DNA of 37,979 nucleotides from contig NZ_PDZH01000037.1 of assembly GCF_002735695.1 (NCBI RefSeq), positions 1 through 37,979 on the forward strand. The letters run 5' to 3'. This document shows, in pieces, positions 8,189 to 16,340 of the stretch; position 1 is the stretch's first letter; every line of letters starts with the position of its first letter. Origin of the DNA: Chitinimonas sp. BJB300. Its GTDB lineage: Bacteria; Pseudomonadota; Gammaproteobacteria; Burkholderiales; Chitinimonadaceae. Made by a program: the position numbers and the translations under genes. The notes under the pieces were generated by a model. The model was not told the origin of the DNA and ran no database searches. It saw only the letters and a list, made by a program, of their open reading frames with translations.

Positions 8189-8224
8189 TATAAGCAAATA
8201 CCATATTCTATGGCGTCGTCTACG

Positions 8225-8251
8225 CCGTCAGCATGCAAAGCTGACGGTTTT
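8225..8251 (+). terminator. Hairpin with short T run
   Basis: CCGTCAGC-ATGCAAA-GCTGACGG followed by TTTT. The 8-bp stem is perfect. No plus-strand gene lies directly upstream, so it may instead be part of the surrounding repeat material. Confidence 0.35.
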
Positions 8252-8255
8252 CAGA

Positions 8256-8650
8256 CTCAATCCGCTACTGTATTCCAGTGCAAGAAAAGATAAATCCTAT
8301 CCGGCAACATTACGTAGATTTTCTCAATGAGTTTTCTTGCGGATTTCATACCAGAGTTTGGCATTTCCACGGTAACAAGATAAACGCTCGTTTTTCTTGT
8401 TACCGTGAGCCAGCCGTTTTTCGTGCTGAAACACAGAAAATACATTAGCTCATGATTATATGTCCTCAAATCGCAGCTTGGCTCCCAATGGGCCTCTTTG
8501 GTGTGCTGATGGCCAGTTGCGTATCTGAAGCGGAAGTCTAGACGATCATTCCTGAAGGTCCGGTCCTCGGCCTTATGGAAAGCTTTGCATAATCGGCTAA
8601 AGCCGACAGTCATTGACTTGGCAAAGTCTACCCCTATTTCAAATTGACAA
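8256..8650. other. Gene-free stretch with dispersed-repeat character
   Basis: A 118-codon minus-strand frame (8257-8613) exists but its composition does not look like a conserved protein, and it overlaps repeat sequence. GGCTCCCAATGGGCC at 8476-8490 reappears inverted next to the other TPR gene at 11875-11889. Best read as intergenic repeat DNA. Confidence 0.4.
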
Positions 8651-9046
8651 CAGTTTGGGGCGGGTCAGGTATTTCGCCACTATTACAATAACTTAGCGCA
8701 CGCTATCTTCCGGACTTAGCATCGCTCCATTAAGAAGATATCGTGAAAAAACATTTATTCAACGCCTTATTGGCGATTGCACTTGTGCTAACTAGCAGTG
8801 TAAGTACGTCAGCTTATGCCAACGTCGACGAGTGGAAAGCGCTCATCGACCAGGTCGGAACGCTATACAAACAAGGCAACTATGATCGTGCGGTAGAGGT
8901 CGCCAATCAGTCACTTGCAGTAGCCGAAAAGACATTTGGCCCCGATCACCCTAGTGTGGCCACCAGTCTGAACAAATTGGCAAAGCTATATGCCGCCCAA
9001 GGCCAATACGCCAAGGCAGAGCATCTATACCAGCGCGCTTTGGCGA
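8651..9046. repeat. Left arm of 396-bp inverted repeat (TPR genes)
   Basis: Pairs with 11479-11874 in inverted orientation (coordinates sum to 20525). One base difference was found by reading (GTCGAC versus GTTGAC near codon 29). It covers 92 bp of promoter/leader plus the first ~101 codons of both TPR genes. Confidence 0.92.
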
Positions 9047-9570
9047 TTAAGGAGATGGCTCTAGGGGCTGATCATCCTGGTGTGGCCCAAACGCTGAACT
9101 CGCAGGCAATGCTGTATGCCACCCAAGGCAAATACGTCAAGGCTGAACCTCTATACCAGCGCGCATTGGCAATCTTGGAGAAGACACTCGGGCCCGATCA
9201 TCCTTATTCTGCCACCAGCCTGAACAACCTGGCAGGGCTGTATGCCGGCCAAGGCCAAAACGCTAAGGCAGAGCCCTTGGTTCAGCGCGCATTGGCAATC
9301 AGGGAGAAGGCATTAGGCCCTGAACATCCTGATGTAGCCTCGAGTCTAAATAACCTGGCCGAGCTGTATGCCTCCCAAGGTCAATATGCCCAGGCTGAAC
9401 CCTTGCTCCAGCGCGCATTGGTAATCAATGAGAAAGCGCTAGGCCCCAATCATCCTAATGTTGCCACCATCTTAAACAATTTGGCAAAGTTGTATCTGGC
9501 AACAAATCGCGAGAGTGAAGCAGATGAGCTTCAACAGCGTGCTAATGCCATTCTGGATATAAAACCCTAG
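8743..9570 (+). CDS. Exported TPR (kinesin-light-chain-like) repeat protein, short paralogue
   Basis: 275 residues, GTG start. A Sec signal peptide is clear: MKKHLFNALLAIALVLTSSV, cleavage probably after AYA near residue 27. The remainder is about five 42-residue TPR_12/TPR_10-type repeats with the pattern YAKAEPLYQRALAI-EK-LGPDHP-VA-SLNNLA-LY. Such arrays are protein-interaction scaffolds; as an exported protein it would act in the periplasm or outside. Its first 101 codons and leader are a nearly perfect inverted copy of the 5' end of the convergent gene at 9947-11782, and the last ~20 codons are also almost the same, while the middle differs in repeat number and order. Confidence 0.85.
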   Translation: MKKHLFNALLAIALVLTSSVSTSAYANVDEWKALIDQVGTLYKQGNYDRAVEVANQSLAVAEKTFGPDHPSVATSLNKLAKLYAAQGQYAKAEHLYQRALAIKEMALGADHPGVAQTLNSQAMLYATQGKYVKAEPLYQRALAILEKTLGPDHPYSATSLNNLAGLYAGQGQNAKAEPLVQRALAIREKALGPEHPDVASSLNNLAELYASQGQYAQAEPLLQRALVINEKALGPNHPNVATILNNLAKLYLATNRESEADELQQRANAILDIKP

Positions 9571-9684
9571 GAGTTTGTCGGGCTTTCCGGGCTGGCCAAA
9601 CGTGAGGTGAACCGAGACAATTGCGGCCCTGCAATCAGCAAATTTGGTACGGTAACTAAGTAAATGATTGATCGGCGTTAAACA

Positions 9685-9882
9685 GGCTGTTGAAAAACTC
9701 GTTCGAACGACCAAAACCATTCCTCCAAACTGACAAAATGCTCGGTTAGCTCGCCCGGTGGCTCAAAATTGAATAATTGCGAGCCGTTTTCTCTCCCTTT
9801 CCCAAAGATTTGCCGCCGATTGGCGACTGCAGTACGCCATTCACCTCAGCAGGCTGCGGAAGAGATGAGTTTTTCAACAACC
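9685..9882. mobile_element. Putative IS remnant or MITE, 198 bp
   Basis: GGCTGTTGAAAAACTC at 9685-9700 is inverted at 9867-9882 as GAGTTTTTCAACAACC (one mismatch). This terminal type is common for IS elements; no transposase remains between the ends. Lies between the two convergent TPR genes. No target duplication is evident. Confidence 0.5.
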
Positions 9883-9892
9883 AGCTAAGCCC

Positions 9893-9913
9893 AAAAGGGA
9901 ATTACTCCCTTTT
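9893..9913. terminator. Hairpin between convergent TPR genes
   Basis: AAAAGGGA-ATTAC-TCCCTTTT, a perfect 8-bp stem whose ends are A/T runs on both strands, 34 bp beyond the end of the minus-strand TPR gene. Probable bidirectional terminator. Confidence 0.5.
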
Positions 9914-9946
9914 CCGGCTTATATCTATCCGAAGCCCGTTAAATTT

Positions 9947-11782
9947 TTAGCGTTTAATGTCCAGAATGGCATTAGCACGCTGTTGAAGCTCATCTGCTTC
10001 ACTCTCGCGATTCGTTGCTCGATATAAAACTACCAAGTTGTTTAAGCTGATCGCTACAGCAGGGTGATCGGTGCCTAGTGTCTTTTCTGTGATCGCCAAG
10101 ACGCGCAGGACCAAGGGTTCTGCCTTTGCGTTTTGGCCTTGGGTAGCGTGCAGAGCTGCGAGGTAATGTAGACTTCTGGCTACATCAAAGTGATCTGGGC
10201 CTAGTGCCTTCTCCCTGTTCGCCAATGCTCGCAGGTGCAGGGGTTCAGCCTTGGCGTATTGGCCTAGGATGGTGTAAAGCAGTGCTAGGTTATGTAGTCC
10301 CTGCGCCAAATCAGGATGTTCAGGGCCTAGTGTTTTCTCCCTGATTACCAATGCGCGCTGGAGCAAGGGTTCAGCCTGGGCATATTGACCTTGGGAGGCA
10401 TACAGCTCGGCCAGGTTATTTAGACTCGAGGCTACATCAGGATGTTCAGGGCCTAGTGATTTTTCTTTAATCGCCAATGCGCGCTGATGCAAGGGTTCGG
10501 CCTGGGTATATTGACCTTGGACTCTGTACAACTCTGCCAGATTATTCAGACTCAGTGCTACATTAGGGTCATTGGGACCTAGCCTCTTCTCCCAGGTCGC
10601 CAAGGCGCGCAGGTAAAGAGGTTCAGCCTTGACGTATTGACCTTGGGAGGTATACAGCTCTGCCAGGTTATTTAGACTTAGGGCTACATCAGGATGTTCA
10701 GGGCCTAGTACCTTCTCATTGATTGCCAATACGCGCAGGTACAAGGACTCCGCCTTGACGTATTGGCCTTGGTCATGATGAAACTGCGCTAAATTGTCTA
10801 AGCTTGTGGTCACATTAGGGTGATCTTGGCCCAGGGTCTTCTCCCTAATCGCCAATGCCCGCAGGTGCAGGGGTTCTACCTTGGCGTATTGGCCTTGGAC
10901 TCTGTACAGTTCTGCTAGGTTATTCAGACTTACGGCTACATCAGGATGTTCAGGGCCTAGTGATTTTTCTTTAATCGCCAATGCGCGCTGATGCAAGGGT
11001 TCGGCCTGGGTATATTGACCTTGGACTCTGTACAACTCTGCCAGATTATTCAGACTCAGTGCTACATTAGGGTCATTGGGACCTAGCCTCTTCTCCCAGG
11101 TCGCCAAGGCGCGCAGGTAAAGAGGTTCAGCCTTGACGTATTGACCTTGGGAGGTATACAGCTCTGCCAGGTTATTTAGACTTAGGGCTACATCAGGATG
11201 TTCAGGGCCTAATGCCTTCTCCCTGATTGCTAATGAGCGCTGATACAGGAGTTCTGCCTGGGTGTTTTGACCTTGAGAAGCGTATAGCACTGCCAGGTTA
11301 TTCAGAATCAGGGCCACATCAAGGTGATTGGGGCCTAGATTCTTTTCTCCAATTGTCAATGCACGTTGGTATAGCGGCTCTGCCTTGATGTATTTGCCTT
11401 GATTTCGATACGACTCTGCCAGATTATTTAGACTCAGGACTACATCTGGGTGATTAGGACCTAGCCTGTTCTCCCAGGTCGCCAAAGCGCGCTGGTATAG
11501 ATGCTCTGCCTTGGCGTATTGGCCTTGGGCGGCATATAGCTTTGCCAATTTGTTCAGACTGGTGGCCACACTAGGGTGATCGGGGCCAAATGTCTTTTCG
11601 GCTACTGCAAGTGACTGATTGGCGACCTCTACCGCACGATCATAGTTGCCTTGTTTGTATAGCGTTCCGACCTGGTCGATGAGCGCTTTCCACTCGTCAA
11701 CGTTGGCATAAGCTGACGTACTTACACTGCTAGTTAGCACAAGTGCAATCGCCAATAAGGCGTTGAATAAATGTTTTTTCAC
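9947..11782 (-). CDS. Exported TPR (kinesin-light-chain-like) repeat protein, long paralogue
   Basis: 611 residues, GTG start, same signal peptide as the gene at 8743. After it come roughly thirteen 42-residue TPR units (126 bp each), with REKALGPEHPDVALSLNNLA as a typical core, ending in a shared C-terminal cap (ATNRESEADELQQRANAILD). Two blocks of 275 bp, 10433-10707 and 10937-11211, are identical and lie exactly four units (504 bp) apart, showing recent unit amplification. Likely a periplasmic or surface interaction scaffold; partner unknown. The repeat architecture makes length variation by recombination likely. Confidence 0.87.
   Translation of the reverse strand: MKKHLFNALLAIALVLTSSVSTSAYANVDEWKALIDQVGTLYKQGNYDRAVEVANQSLAVAEKTFGPDHPSVATSLNKLAKLYAAQGQYAKAEHLYQRALATWENRLGPNHPDVVLSLNNLAESYRNQGKYIKAEPLYQRALTIGEKNLGPNHLDVALILNNLAVLYASQGQNTQAELLYQRSLAIREKALGPEHPDVALSLNNLAELYTSQGQYVKAEPLYLRALATWEKRLGPNDPNVALSLNNLAELYRVQGQYTQAEPLHQRALAIKEKSLGPEHPDVAVSLNNLAELYRVQGQYAKVEPLHLRALAIREKTLGQDHPNVTTSLDNLAQFHHDQGQYVKAESLYLRVLAINEKVLGPEHPDVALSLNNLAELYTSQGQYVKAEPLYLRALATWEKRLGPNDPNVALSLNNLAELYRVQGQYTQAEPLHQRALAIKEKSLGPEHPDVASSLNNLAELYASQGQYAQAEPLLQRALVIREKTLGPEHPDLAQGLHNLALLYTILGQYAKAEPLHLRALANREKALGPDHFDVARSLHYLAALHATQGQNAKAEPLVLRVLAITEKTLGTDHPAVAISLNNLVVLYRATNRESEADELQQRANAILDIKR
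10433..10707. repeat. Internal tandem-unit duplication in TPR gene, copy 1
   Basis: Identical to 10937-11211, offset 504 bp (4 x 126 bp). Confidence 0.85.
10937..11211. repeat. Internal tandem-unit duplication in TPR gene, copy 2
   Basis: See copy 1 at 10433-10707. Identity ends where CCTAGTACC becomes CCTAATGCC. Confidence 0.85.
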
Positions 11783-11874
11783 GATATCTTCTTAATGGAG
11801 CGATGCTAAGTCCGGAAGATAGCGTGCGCTAAGTTATTGTAATAGTGGCGAAATACCTGACCCGCCCCAAACTG
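11479..11874. repeat. Right arm of 396-bp inverted repeat (TPR genes)
   Basis: Inverted copy of 8651-9046. Outside the arm, 11875-11889 (GGCCCATTGGGAGCG) resembles 8476-8490 on the other flank, so the original duplication was longer and the flanks have since decayed. Confidence 0.92.
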
Positions 11875-11881
11875 GCCCATT

Positions 11882-12110
11882 GGGAGCGAGCCTGCAATAA
11901 GCGACATTTGGCGATCAACGACGACAGCGAGTCAATACGATAGGGCTCTCACCCAGTTCGCCCGGCGGCCTGACCCGCCCGGAACGATGCTGACGTGGAC
12001 ATGCCGTGACAACCTTAGCTACCTCGATCTATCGAAAGACCGGATGGAGTTGTCGCCAACTCCGGTGGAGTAGCGCTCACTTATATGTCGCTTATTGCAG
12101 CTTCGCTCCC
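11882..12110. repeat. REP/MITE-like element with 26-bp inverted ends
   Basis: 26 bp at 11882-11907 (GGGAGCGAGCCTGCAATAAG, then CGACAT) are inverted at 12085-12110 with two mismatches. The ~177 bp between hold no gene. No transposase is visible. Confidence 0.55.
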
Positions 12111-12145
12111 ACTACCCCAAACACTGGAATGCAGGGACTGAAAAC

Positions 12146-12240
12146 CGTCACTTAACCCGTCATCTAATCAGTGACTCTCAAAAGTTGGGCAGTCCCACTT
12201 GTGTGACAGCATTTTCTGGGCTTTGGGATTAGAACCCCAA
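12146..12240. repeat. Dispersed repeat related to 8098-8188
   Basis: Shares CACTTAAC-CGTCAT, AATCAGTGAC/ACCAATGAC, TGTGTGACA-GCATTTTCTGG style blocks, in the same order, with the right half of the MITE-like element at 7973-8188. CTGAAAACCGTC just before it is inverted at 8244-8255. Lies between the Sel1-repeat gene and the TPR gene. Confidence 0.45.
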
Positions 12241-12249
12241 GTACAGTAC

Positions 12250-13308
12250 CTATTTGATGCTCTTGGAGGCTTTGTCGAGTGCTCGTAGAAAGTTTCCAGG
12301 CTTTACCAGCTCCCGTGACAACGCTTGTCCATTATTGACTTGAGCCGGCGACATGACGCTGACTACAATTTCTCTAGATTCGATTGCCATGTCCTTGATA
12401 GGACGGGCGCTGGCGGCGGCAACGTTTAGTAGTGCATAAGAAATCACGTAGTTAGTGGGAACCCCGTAGCCCATGAAGTACATGATGCCCAAGCTAGCCT
12501 GCGCATAAACATGGCCTTGCGCTGCCGCGTGTCGGAACCAATTTATTGCTTGTTTGTAGTCCTGTGGAACGCCAGTTCCAGTTTCAAATAGTTTTCCCAG
12601 GCTGAACTGTGCATCGGCACTACCTTGCGCTGCTGATTTGCCCATCCAGTATCGTACTTGTGCATAGTCTATGGGAACGCCCCTCCCTTCTTGATACATT
12701 AATCCTAATGAGTACTGCGCATCTGCATCACCCTGCTCCGCAGCCTTTCGAAACCAATACACTGCTTGTTCGTAGTCCTGAGTAACGCCTGTGCCATGAC
12801 TGAATAAGACACCTACGTTGTGTTGCGCTCTTGTATGGCCTTGCTCTGCCGCTTTACGCTCCCAGTAAAAGGCTTTTGCAAAGTCCTGAGGAATACCGGG
12901 TCCTTCGTGGTACATGATTGCCAAGTTGTGTTGCGCCTGGGGGTTACCTTGCTCAGCTGCCTTGGCGTACCAGTGCACTGCTTTCCCGTAATCCTGAGGA
13001 ACTCCAATTCCATTATGGAACATAGCCCCTAAGTTGAATTGCGCAGCTGCCAAACCTTGCTCTGCCGACTTAAGGTACCAGTAGGCAGCCTTTGTGTAGT
13101 CTTTATGAATGCCTAAGCCTGACCAGTACATAGAACCCAAATTGAACTGAGCCTCCGAGTTGCCTTGCTCCGCAAGGGGTTTGAACTCTTTCAGGGCTAA
13201 TATGTAGTTTCTAGATTGGACAGCAATTTGGCCCTCCTTCAAGCCGGCCAAGGACGCCTGCGAAAAAATCAGCAGAACAAGAATTGACAAGCTGATTCTT
13301 AATTGCAT
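12250..13308 (-). CDS. Exported Sel1-like repeat (SLR) protein
   Basis: 352 residues from ATG 13308 (MQLRISLSILVLLIFSQASL, a signal peptide with cleavage near SLAG). An upstream ATG at 13332 is less likely because it would put eight polar residues ahead of the signal. Seven Sel1 repeats of 36 residues follow, each like AEQG-AQFNLG-MY-G-GVPQDY-KA--WY-KA, at about residues 50-300, with a non-repeat C-terminal tail. SLR proteins act as scaffolds in the envelope and in host or stress signalling. Together with the neighbouring TPR pair this makes three exported solenoid-repeat genes in a row. Confidence 0.88.
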   Translation of the reverse strand: MQLRISLSILVLLIFSQASLAGLKEGQIAVQSRNYILALKEFKPLAEQGNSEAQFNLGSMYWSGLGIHKDYTKAAYWYLKSAEQGLAAAQFNLGAMFHNGIGVPQDYGKAVHWYAKAAEQGNPQAQHNLAIMYHEGPGIPQDFAKAFYWERKAAEQGHTRAQHNVGVLFSHGTGVTQDYEQAVYWFRKAAEQGDADAQYSLGLMYQEGRGVPIDYAQVRYWMGKSAAQGSADAQFSLGKLFETGTGVPQDYKQAINWFRHAAAQGHVYAQASLGIMYFMGYGVPTNYVISYALLNVAAASARPIKDMAIESREIVVSVMSPAQVNNGQALSRELVKPGNFLRALDKASKSIK

Positions 13309-14067
13309 TTTTAGTCCCTTCGTTGGTGTCAAAAAGTCGGCCAGCTAGGTCTGGGATAGCTCCTCTTTGCTCGTCGTTCTTTCTGGAAAATGCCTAGGCA
13401 CCTGGACAGCTATCTAATCATGCGCCGTCATTGATTTGTCACTTGGGGTGCAGAGAAATGTAAAGCTATGTTCCCAGCTCGCCAAACGCAATACGCCGGT
13501 ACAGCAAATGAAGCCGTAGAGGTAATGCAGACACAGGGAGGTAGGGCACTGCTTGGCTCGCCGCATTTGATTGCCGGCCAAAAAGGACCACCGGGTCAGG
13601 TCTTGTAATTTGCATCTCACTACCGATAGGTCTACCTCGACCACGACCCCGGGGTCTTGATTGACTATCTGCTTTGGCCGAGGACCGGACATTCTGAAGC
13701 ACCTATTGGCACTTCAGCTTTGGGTTGATTTCTGCCAGTCAAATATTGCAGTCGAAGCGTACGGAATGGATGTACTTATTTTTTGTCATGTCCGAAAGTT
13801 CATTACGCTATCTTTTGGACATGCTGCCTAAGTTATGTCCGAAACCGTTCGATTTCGGACTCCCCCATGGTTCGACAGTAGCGCGAAATACTCATCCTGA
13901 TCGACATGGCGGTTTGTGCACCCGGTATGTGACACGACCGCTTGTTCTACCCGGCAAGCATAGATAATGCTTAGGGCGTCATTTCTCCCCCAGCCGGAAC
14001 CTCCCCCCTTGAAACGGCCGCTTATTCTACTTAATAAGGCGCGGTTAAAAGCACGCCAAGTCACACG
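13309..14067. other. Gene-free stretch with GTCCGAAA repeats
   Basis: No convincing gene; short minus-strand frames at 13414-13702 lack start signals and domain character. GTCCGAAA occurs at 13790-13797 and 13837-13844, the latter forming an 8-bp hairpin with TTTCGGAC at 13853-13860. This may be a small terminator or a binding or recombination site at the edge of the replication module. Confidence 0.4.
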
Positions 14068-14068
14068 T

Positions 14069-14082
14069 TTTTAATATTAAAA
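14069..14082. promoter_or_regulatory. Partition-site-like palindrome TTTTAATATTAAAA, copy 1
   Basis: First of three copies (also 14351-14364 and 15011-15024) around parA. Likely a centromere or operator element bound by the RHH partner at 15055-15297. Confidence 0.5.
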
Positions 14083-14313
14083 TCATCGTTTTATGTACAT
14101 TTATAACCTTTTTTAGTATTGAAATAATTGTATCTTGATATCTATTTCCTTTAGCTAGGTTAGGGTAACAGTAACTCGTTCACAGCTTCGTCGCTGCCGC
14201 AAGGTCTCTCAGCTTGGTCGCCCCTGTGCATCTACTGATCGAGGTAAAAGCACTCAAGGTGAGCTTATGACATTGGTTAGTTACCTCTCAGACATACTTT
14301 TCATCTTTTTTAA

Positions 14314-14341
14314 TTGACATTCAATTGTGTATACATACAAT
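14314..14341 (+). promoter_or_regulatory. Promoter of the partition operon
   Basis: TTGACA (14314-14319), 16-bp spacer, TACAAT (14336-14341). The perfect operator at 14346-14369 lies directly downstream, so repressor binding would block transcription. Confidence 0.65.
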
Positions 14342-14345
14342 TAAC

Positions 14346-14369
14346 ACCGTTTTTAATATTAAAAACGGT
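14346..14369. promoter_or_regulatory. 24-bp perfect palindromic operator of parA
   Basis: Arms ACCGTTTTTAAT / ATTAAAAACGGT with no mismatch, ending 5 bp before the parA start codon. Contains the second TTTTAATATTAAAA core. Confidence 0.75.
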
Positions 14370-14374
14370 GAATT

Positions 14375-15016
14375 ATGATTGTTACTGTTGGGAATACAAA
14401 AGGTGGTGTCGGAAAGACCACTCTTAGCTTGAATTTAGCTCTTGCACGTGCGCTGGCAGGCAGAGAGGTCTGGTTGATCGACGGTGACAGGCAAGGGACG
14501 GCACAAACTGCGGTTTCAATACGCTCAGAGTCTGGGGTATCTCCAGGTCTTGCGTGTGCTACCTATCCTGATGGCCCAACCCTACGCGCCCAAGTACAGC
14601 AGCAGGCCAGTAAGTTCGATGACATCATTATTGATGCAGGTGGTCGTGATTCAACTGCACTCCGTGCTGCCCTAGTGTTGTCCGATATATTGCTCGTGCC
14701 ATTTGCACCTCGTTCCTACGACGTTTGGGCGCTCTCAGATATAGCAGCCCTTGTTGACGAGGCCCGTAGCGTGCGCGATGGGTTAAAAGCATTTGCTGTA
14801 CTCAATTGCGCCGATCCAAGCCCATCCTCAACCGATAATCGCGAAGCGGCTGAGGCATTAGCAGATTTCCCACAATTCACTTACCTAAATACACCAATAG
14901 TCCGAAGAAAGTCATTTGCTAACGCTGGAGGTCAGGGGCTCTCTGTCCTGGAAATTTCACCACGCGACTCAAAGGCATGTGACGAATTGAATGCACTTGT
15001 TAAAGTATTGTTTTAA
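14375..15016 (+). CDS. parA: ParA-family partition ATPase (type Ib-like)
   Basis: 213 residues. The deviant Walker A box KGGVGKTT is at residues 9-16, with the signature lysine at position 9; DGDRQGTA at about 36-43 and IIIDAGG near 85-91 are the A' and B motifs. The short length and absence of an N-terminal HTH fit the ParF/ParA-Ib class of plasmid partition ATPases, which bind the nucleoid and move plasmid copies apart together with a small RHH partner and a centromere. The partner follows at 15055; centromere-like palindromes flank the gene. The operator at 14346-14369 suggests repression by the partner. Confidence 0.9.
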   Translation: MIVTVGNTKGGVGKTTLSLNLALARALAGREVWLIDGDRQGTAQTAVSIRSESGVSPGLACATYPDGPTLRAQVQQQASKFDDIIIDAGGRDSTALRAALVLSDILLVPFAPRSYDVWALSDIAALVDEARSVRDGLKAFAVLNCADPSPSSTDNREAAEALADFPQFTYLNTPIVRRKSFANAGGQGLSVLEISPRDSKACDELNALVKVLF

Positions 15017-15024
15017 TATTAAAA
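15011..15024. promoter_or_regulatory. Partition-site-like palindrome TTTTAATATTAAAA, copy 3
   Basis: Overlaps the parA stop codon and precedes the RHH gene. A partial copy (TGTTTTAATA) follows at 15031-15040. Confidence 0.5.
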
Positions 15025-15054
15025 AAGTATTGTTTTAATACGGAGGTAGATTAA

Positions 15055-15297
15055 ATGGCGATTACTATGCCAAAGCAGAAAATGCCAGCAATCCCAAGTG
15101 CTGATGCATTTATCTCAGGCGCACCAGATGCAACAGGGCAAGTGCGTGGCGTTGTGAAGGGGAACAAACGACAGATTTCATTAACCATTTCTCCTGAACT
15201 TCTAGACAAAGTTGACCAGCTTGCTAGCGAGACCGGACAGAGTCGGGCAGCTGTAATCAATCTTGCTATATATCGATTGACGCAAGCAGGCGTCTAA
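15055..15297 (+). CDS. ParG-like ribbon-helix-helix partition protein
   Basis: 80 residues. GGAGGT sits 7 nt before the ATG. A flexible N-terminal half is followed by an RHH domain (KRQISLTISPELLDKVDQLA, then a second helix SRAAVINLAIYRL). This layout (mobile tail plus RHH, directly after a short ParA) is that of centromere-binding partners such as ParG. The tail may stimulate the ATPase, as known for the family. Likely binds the TTTTAATATTAAAA palindromes. Confidence 0.75.
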   Translation: MAITMPKQKMPAIPSADAFISGAPDATGQVRGVVKGNKRQISLTISPELLDKVDQLASETGQSRAAVINLAIYRLTQAGV

Positions 15298-15329
15298 AAA
15301 CCGACATTTATGATTTGCTGAGGTTTGTC

Positions 15330-16319
15330 ATGAGTCAGCCTAAGTCCGTTGCAGAAATGGTTGCGGAAGTAGCCGCACGAGCTAAGGCTCAGGCGGTTGA
15401 GCGTACAAAAGCCAGCCAAACCGAATTATTTAATGATGATCCAGGGCAGAGTGCCCCGCAGCCTAGCACCAAGCTTTTACCTGACAGATACCCGACTCGG
15501 GACTTCTTTACTTGCGACTTATTTGACTATGCCCTCAAAGATGATGGCGCAAGCATGGAAGCACCTATCTTCACATTGGCTACCAAGCCAGACACGACTG
15601 AATGGCATTGGAGTAGCAAGGACGGCAATCGAAGCATCACCGTAACGCCAAGCGTTAAGGGTCGTGCATCACAGTTTGACAAGGATGTGTTGATATTCGT
15701 GGTATCGCAAATGACAGAAGGCTTGAATAGCAAACGAATAGATGCAAAAAACCGAACTGTACGATTTAGCGTGCATGACTACCTAGTCTCTACCAACAAG
15801 CCCACAGGCGGAAAGGAATATGAGCGCCTAGAGGCCGCCTTAGAACGACTGGCCGGTACTCGAATAAAGACCGACATTAAGACTGGTGGACAGCGTGTCA
15901 AAGAAGGATTTGGCATTATCGAGCGCTGGAAAATCATTGAAAAATCGCCAACAGACGAGCGAATGGTTGCTATCGAAGTCACCCTATCAGAGTGGCTATA
16001 CAACTCTGTGCAGGCACACGAAGTACTAACCATTAGTCGTGATTACTTTCGCCTGCGAAAGCCGCTAGAGCGTCGATTGTACGAACTGGCTAGGAAACAT
16101 ATGGGCAATCAGACCAAGTTTTTAATTGGCCTCGACCTTCTCAGGGAAAAGTGCGGGAGCAAAGCAACGCTGTTTGAGTTTCGTCGCATGATTCGAGACA
16201 TTGTGAAAGGCGACGGCCTGCCAGACTACAAAATGCACCTTAATGATGAAAACGACCAAGTAGGGTTCTTTTCGAAGCGCTTTGTAGGCAAATCATCCAT
16301 TTTCAAAGAAGAGCTGTAG
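15330..16319 (+). CDS. repA: Plasmid replication initiator RepA (RPA family)
   Basis: 329 residues from ATG 15330 (preceded by GAGGT); an in-frame TTG/ATG slightly upstream is less likely. The sequence resembles replication initiator protein A of broad-host-range plasmids: TRDFFTCDLFDYALKDD near residue 55, YERLEAALERLAGTRIKTD in the middle, and LRKPLERRLYELARKHMG near 245, a winged-helix-like DNA-binding segment. It would bind the iterons directly downstream (16341-16627) to open the origin. Lies 32 bp after the partition partner, giving a compact parA-parG-repA block. Confidence 0.85.
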   Translation: MSQPKSVAEMVAEVAARAKAQAVERTKASQTELFNDDPGQSAPQPSTKLLPDRYPTRDFFTCDLFDYALKDDGASMEAPIFTLATKPDTTEWHWSSKDGNRSITVTPSVKGRASQFDKDVLIFVVSQMTEGLNSKRIDAKNRTVRFSVHDYLVSTNKPTGGKEYERLEAALERLAGTRIKTDIKTGGQRVKEGFGIIERWKIIEKSPTDERMVAIEVTLSEWLYNSVQAHEVLTISRDYFRLRKPLERRLYELARKHMGNQTKFLIGLDLLREKCGSKATLFEFRRMIRDIVKGDGLPDYKMHLNDENDQVGFFSKRFVGKSSIFKEEL

Positions 16320-16340
16320 TGATACTGGCCCCTTTAGCAT

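Noticed and set aside
8257-8613. 118-codon minus-strand ORF
   Set aside because: No domain or start signal, overlaps sequence that recurs beside the other TPR gene; read as dispersed intergenic repeat.
9685-9882. Complete insertion sequence
   Set aside because: Only the ends remain within 198 bp; no transposase reading frame.
13414-13702. Two overlapping minus-strand ORFs
   Set aside because: They compete in different frames, have no ribosome site and no recognisable fold; the region is treated as intergenic.
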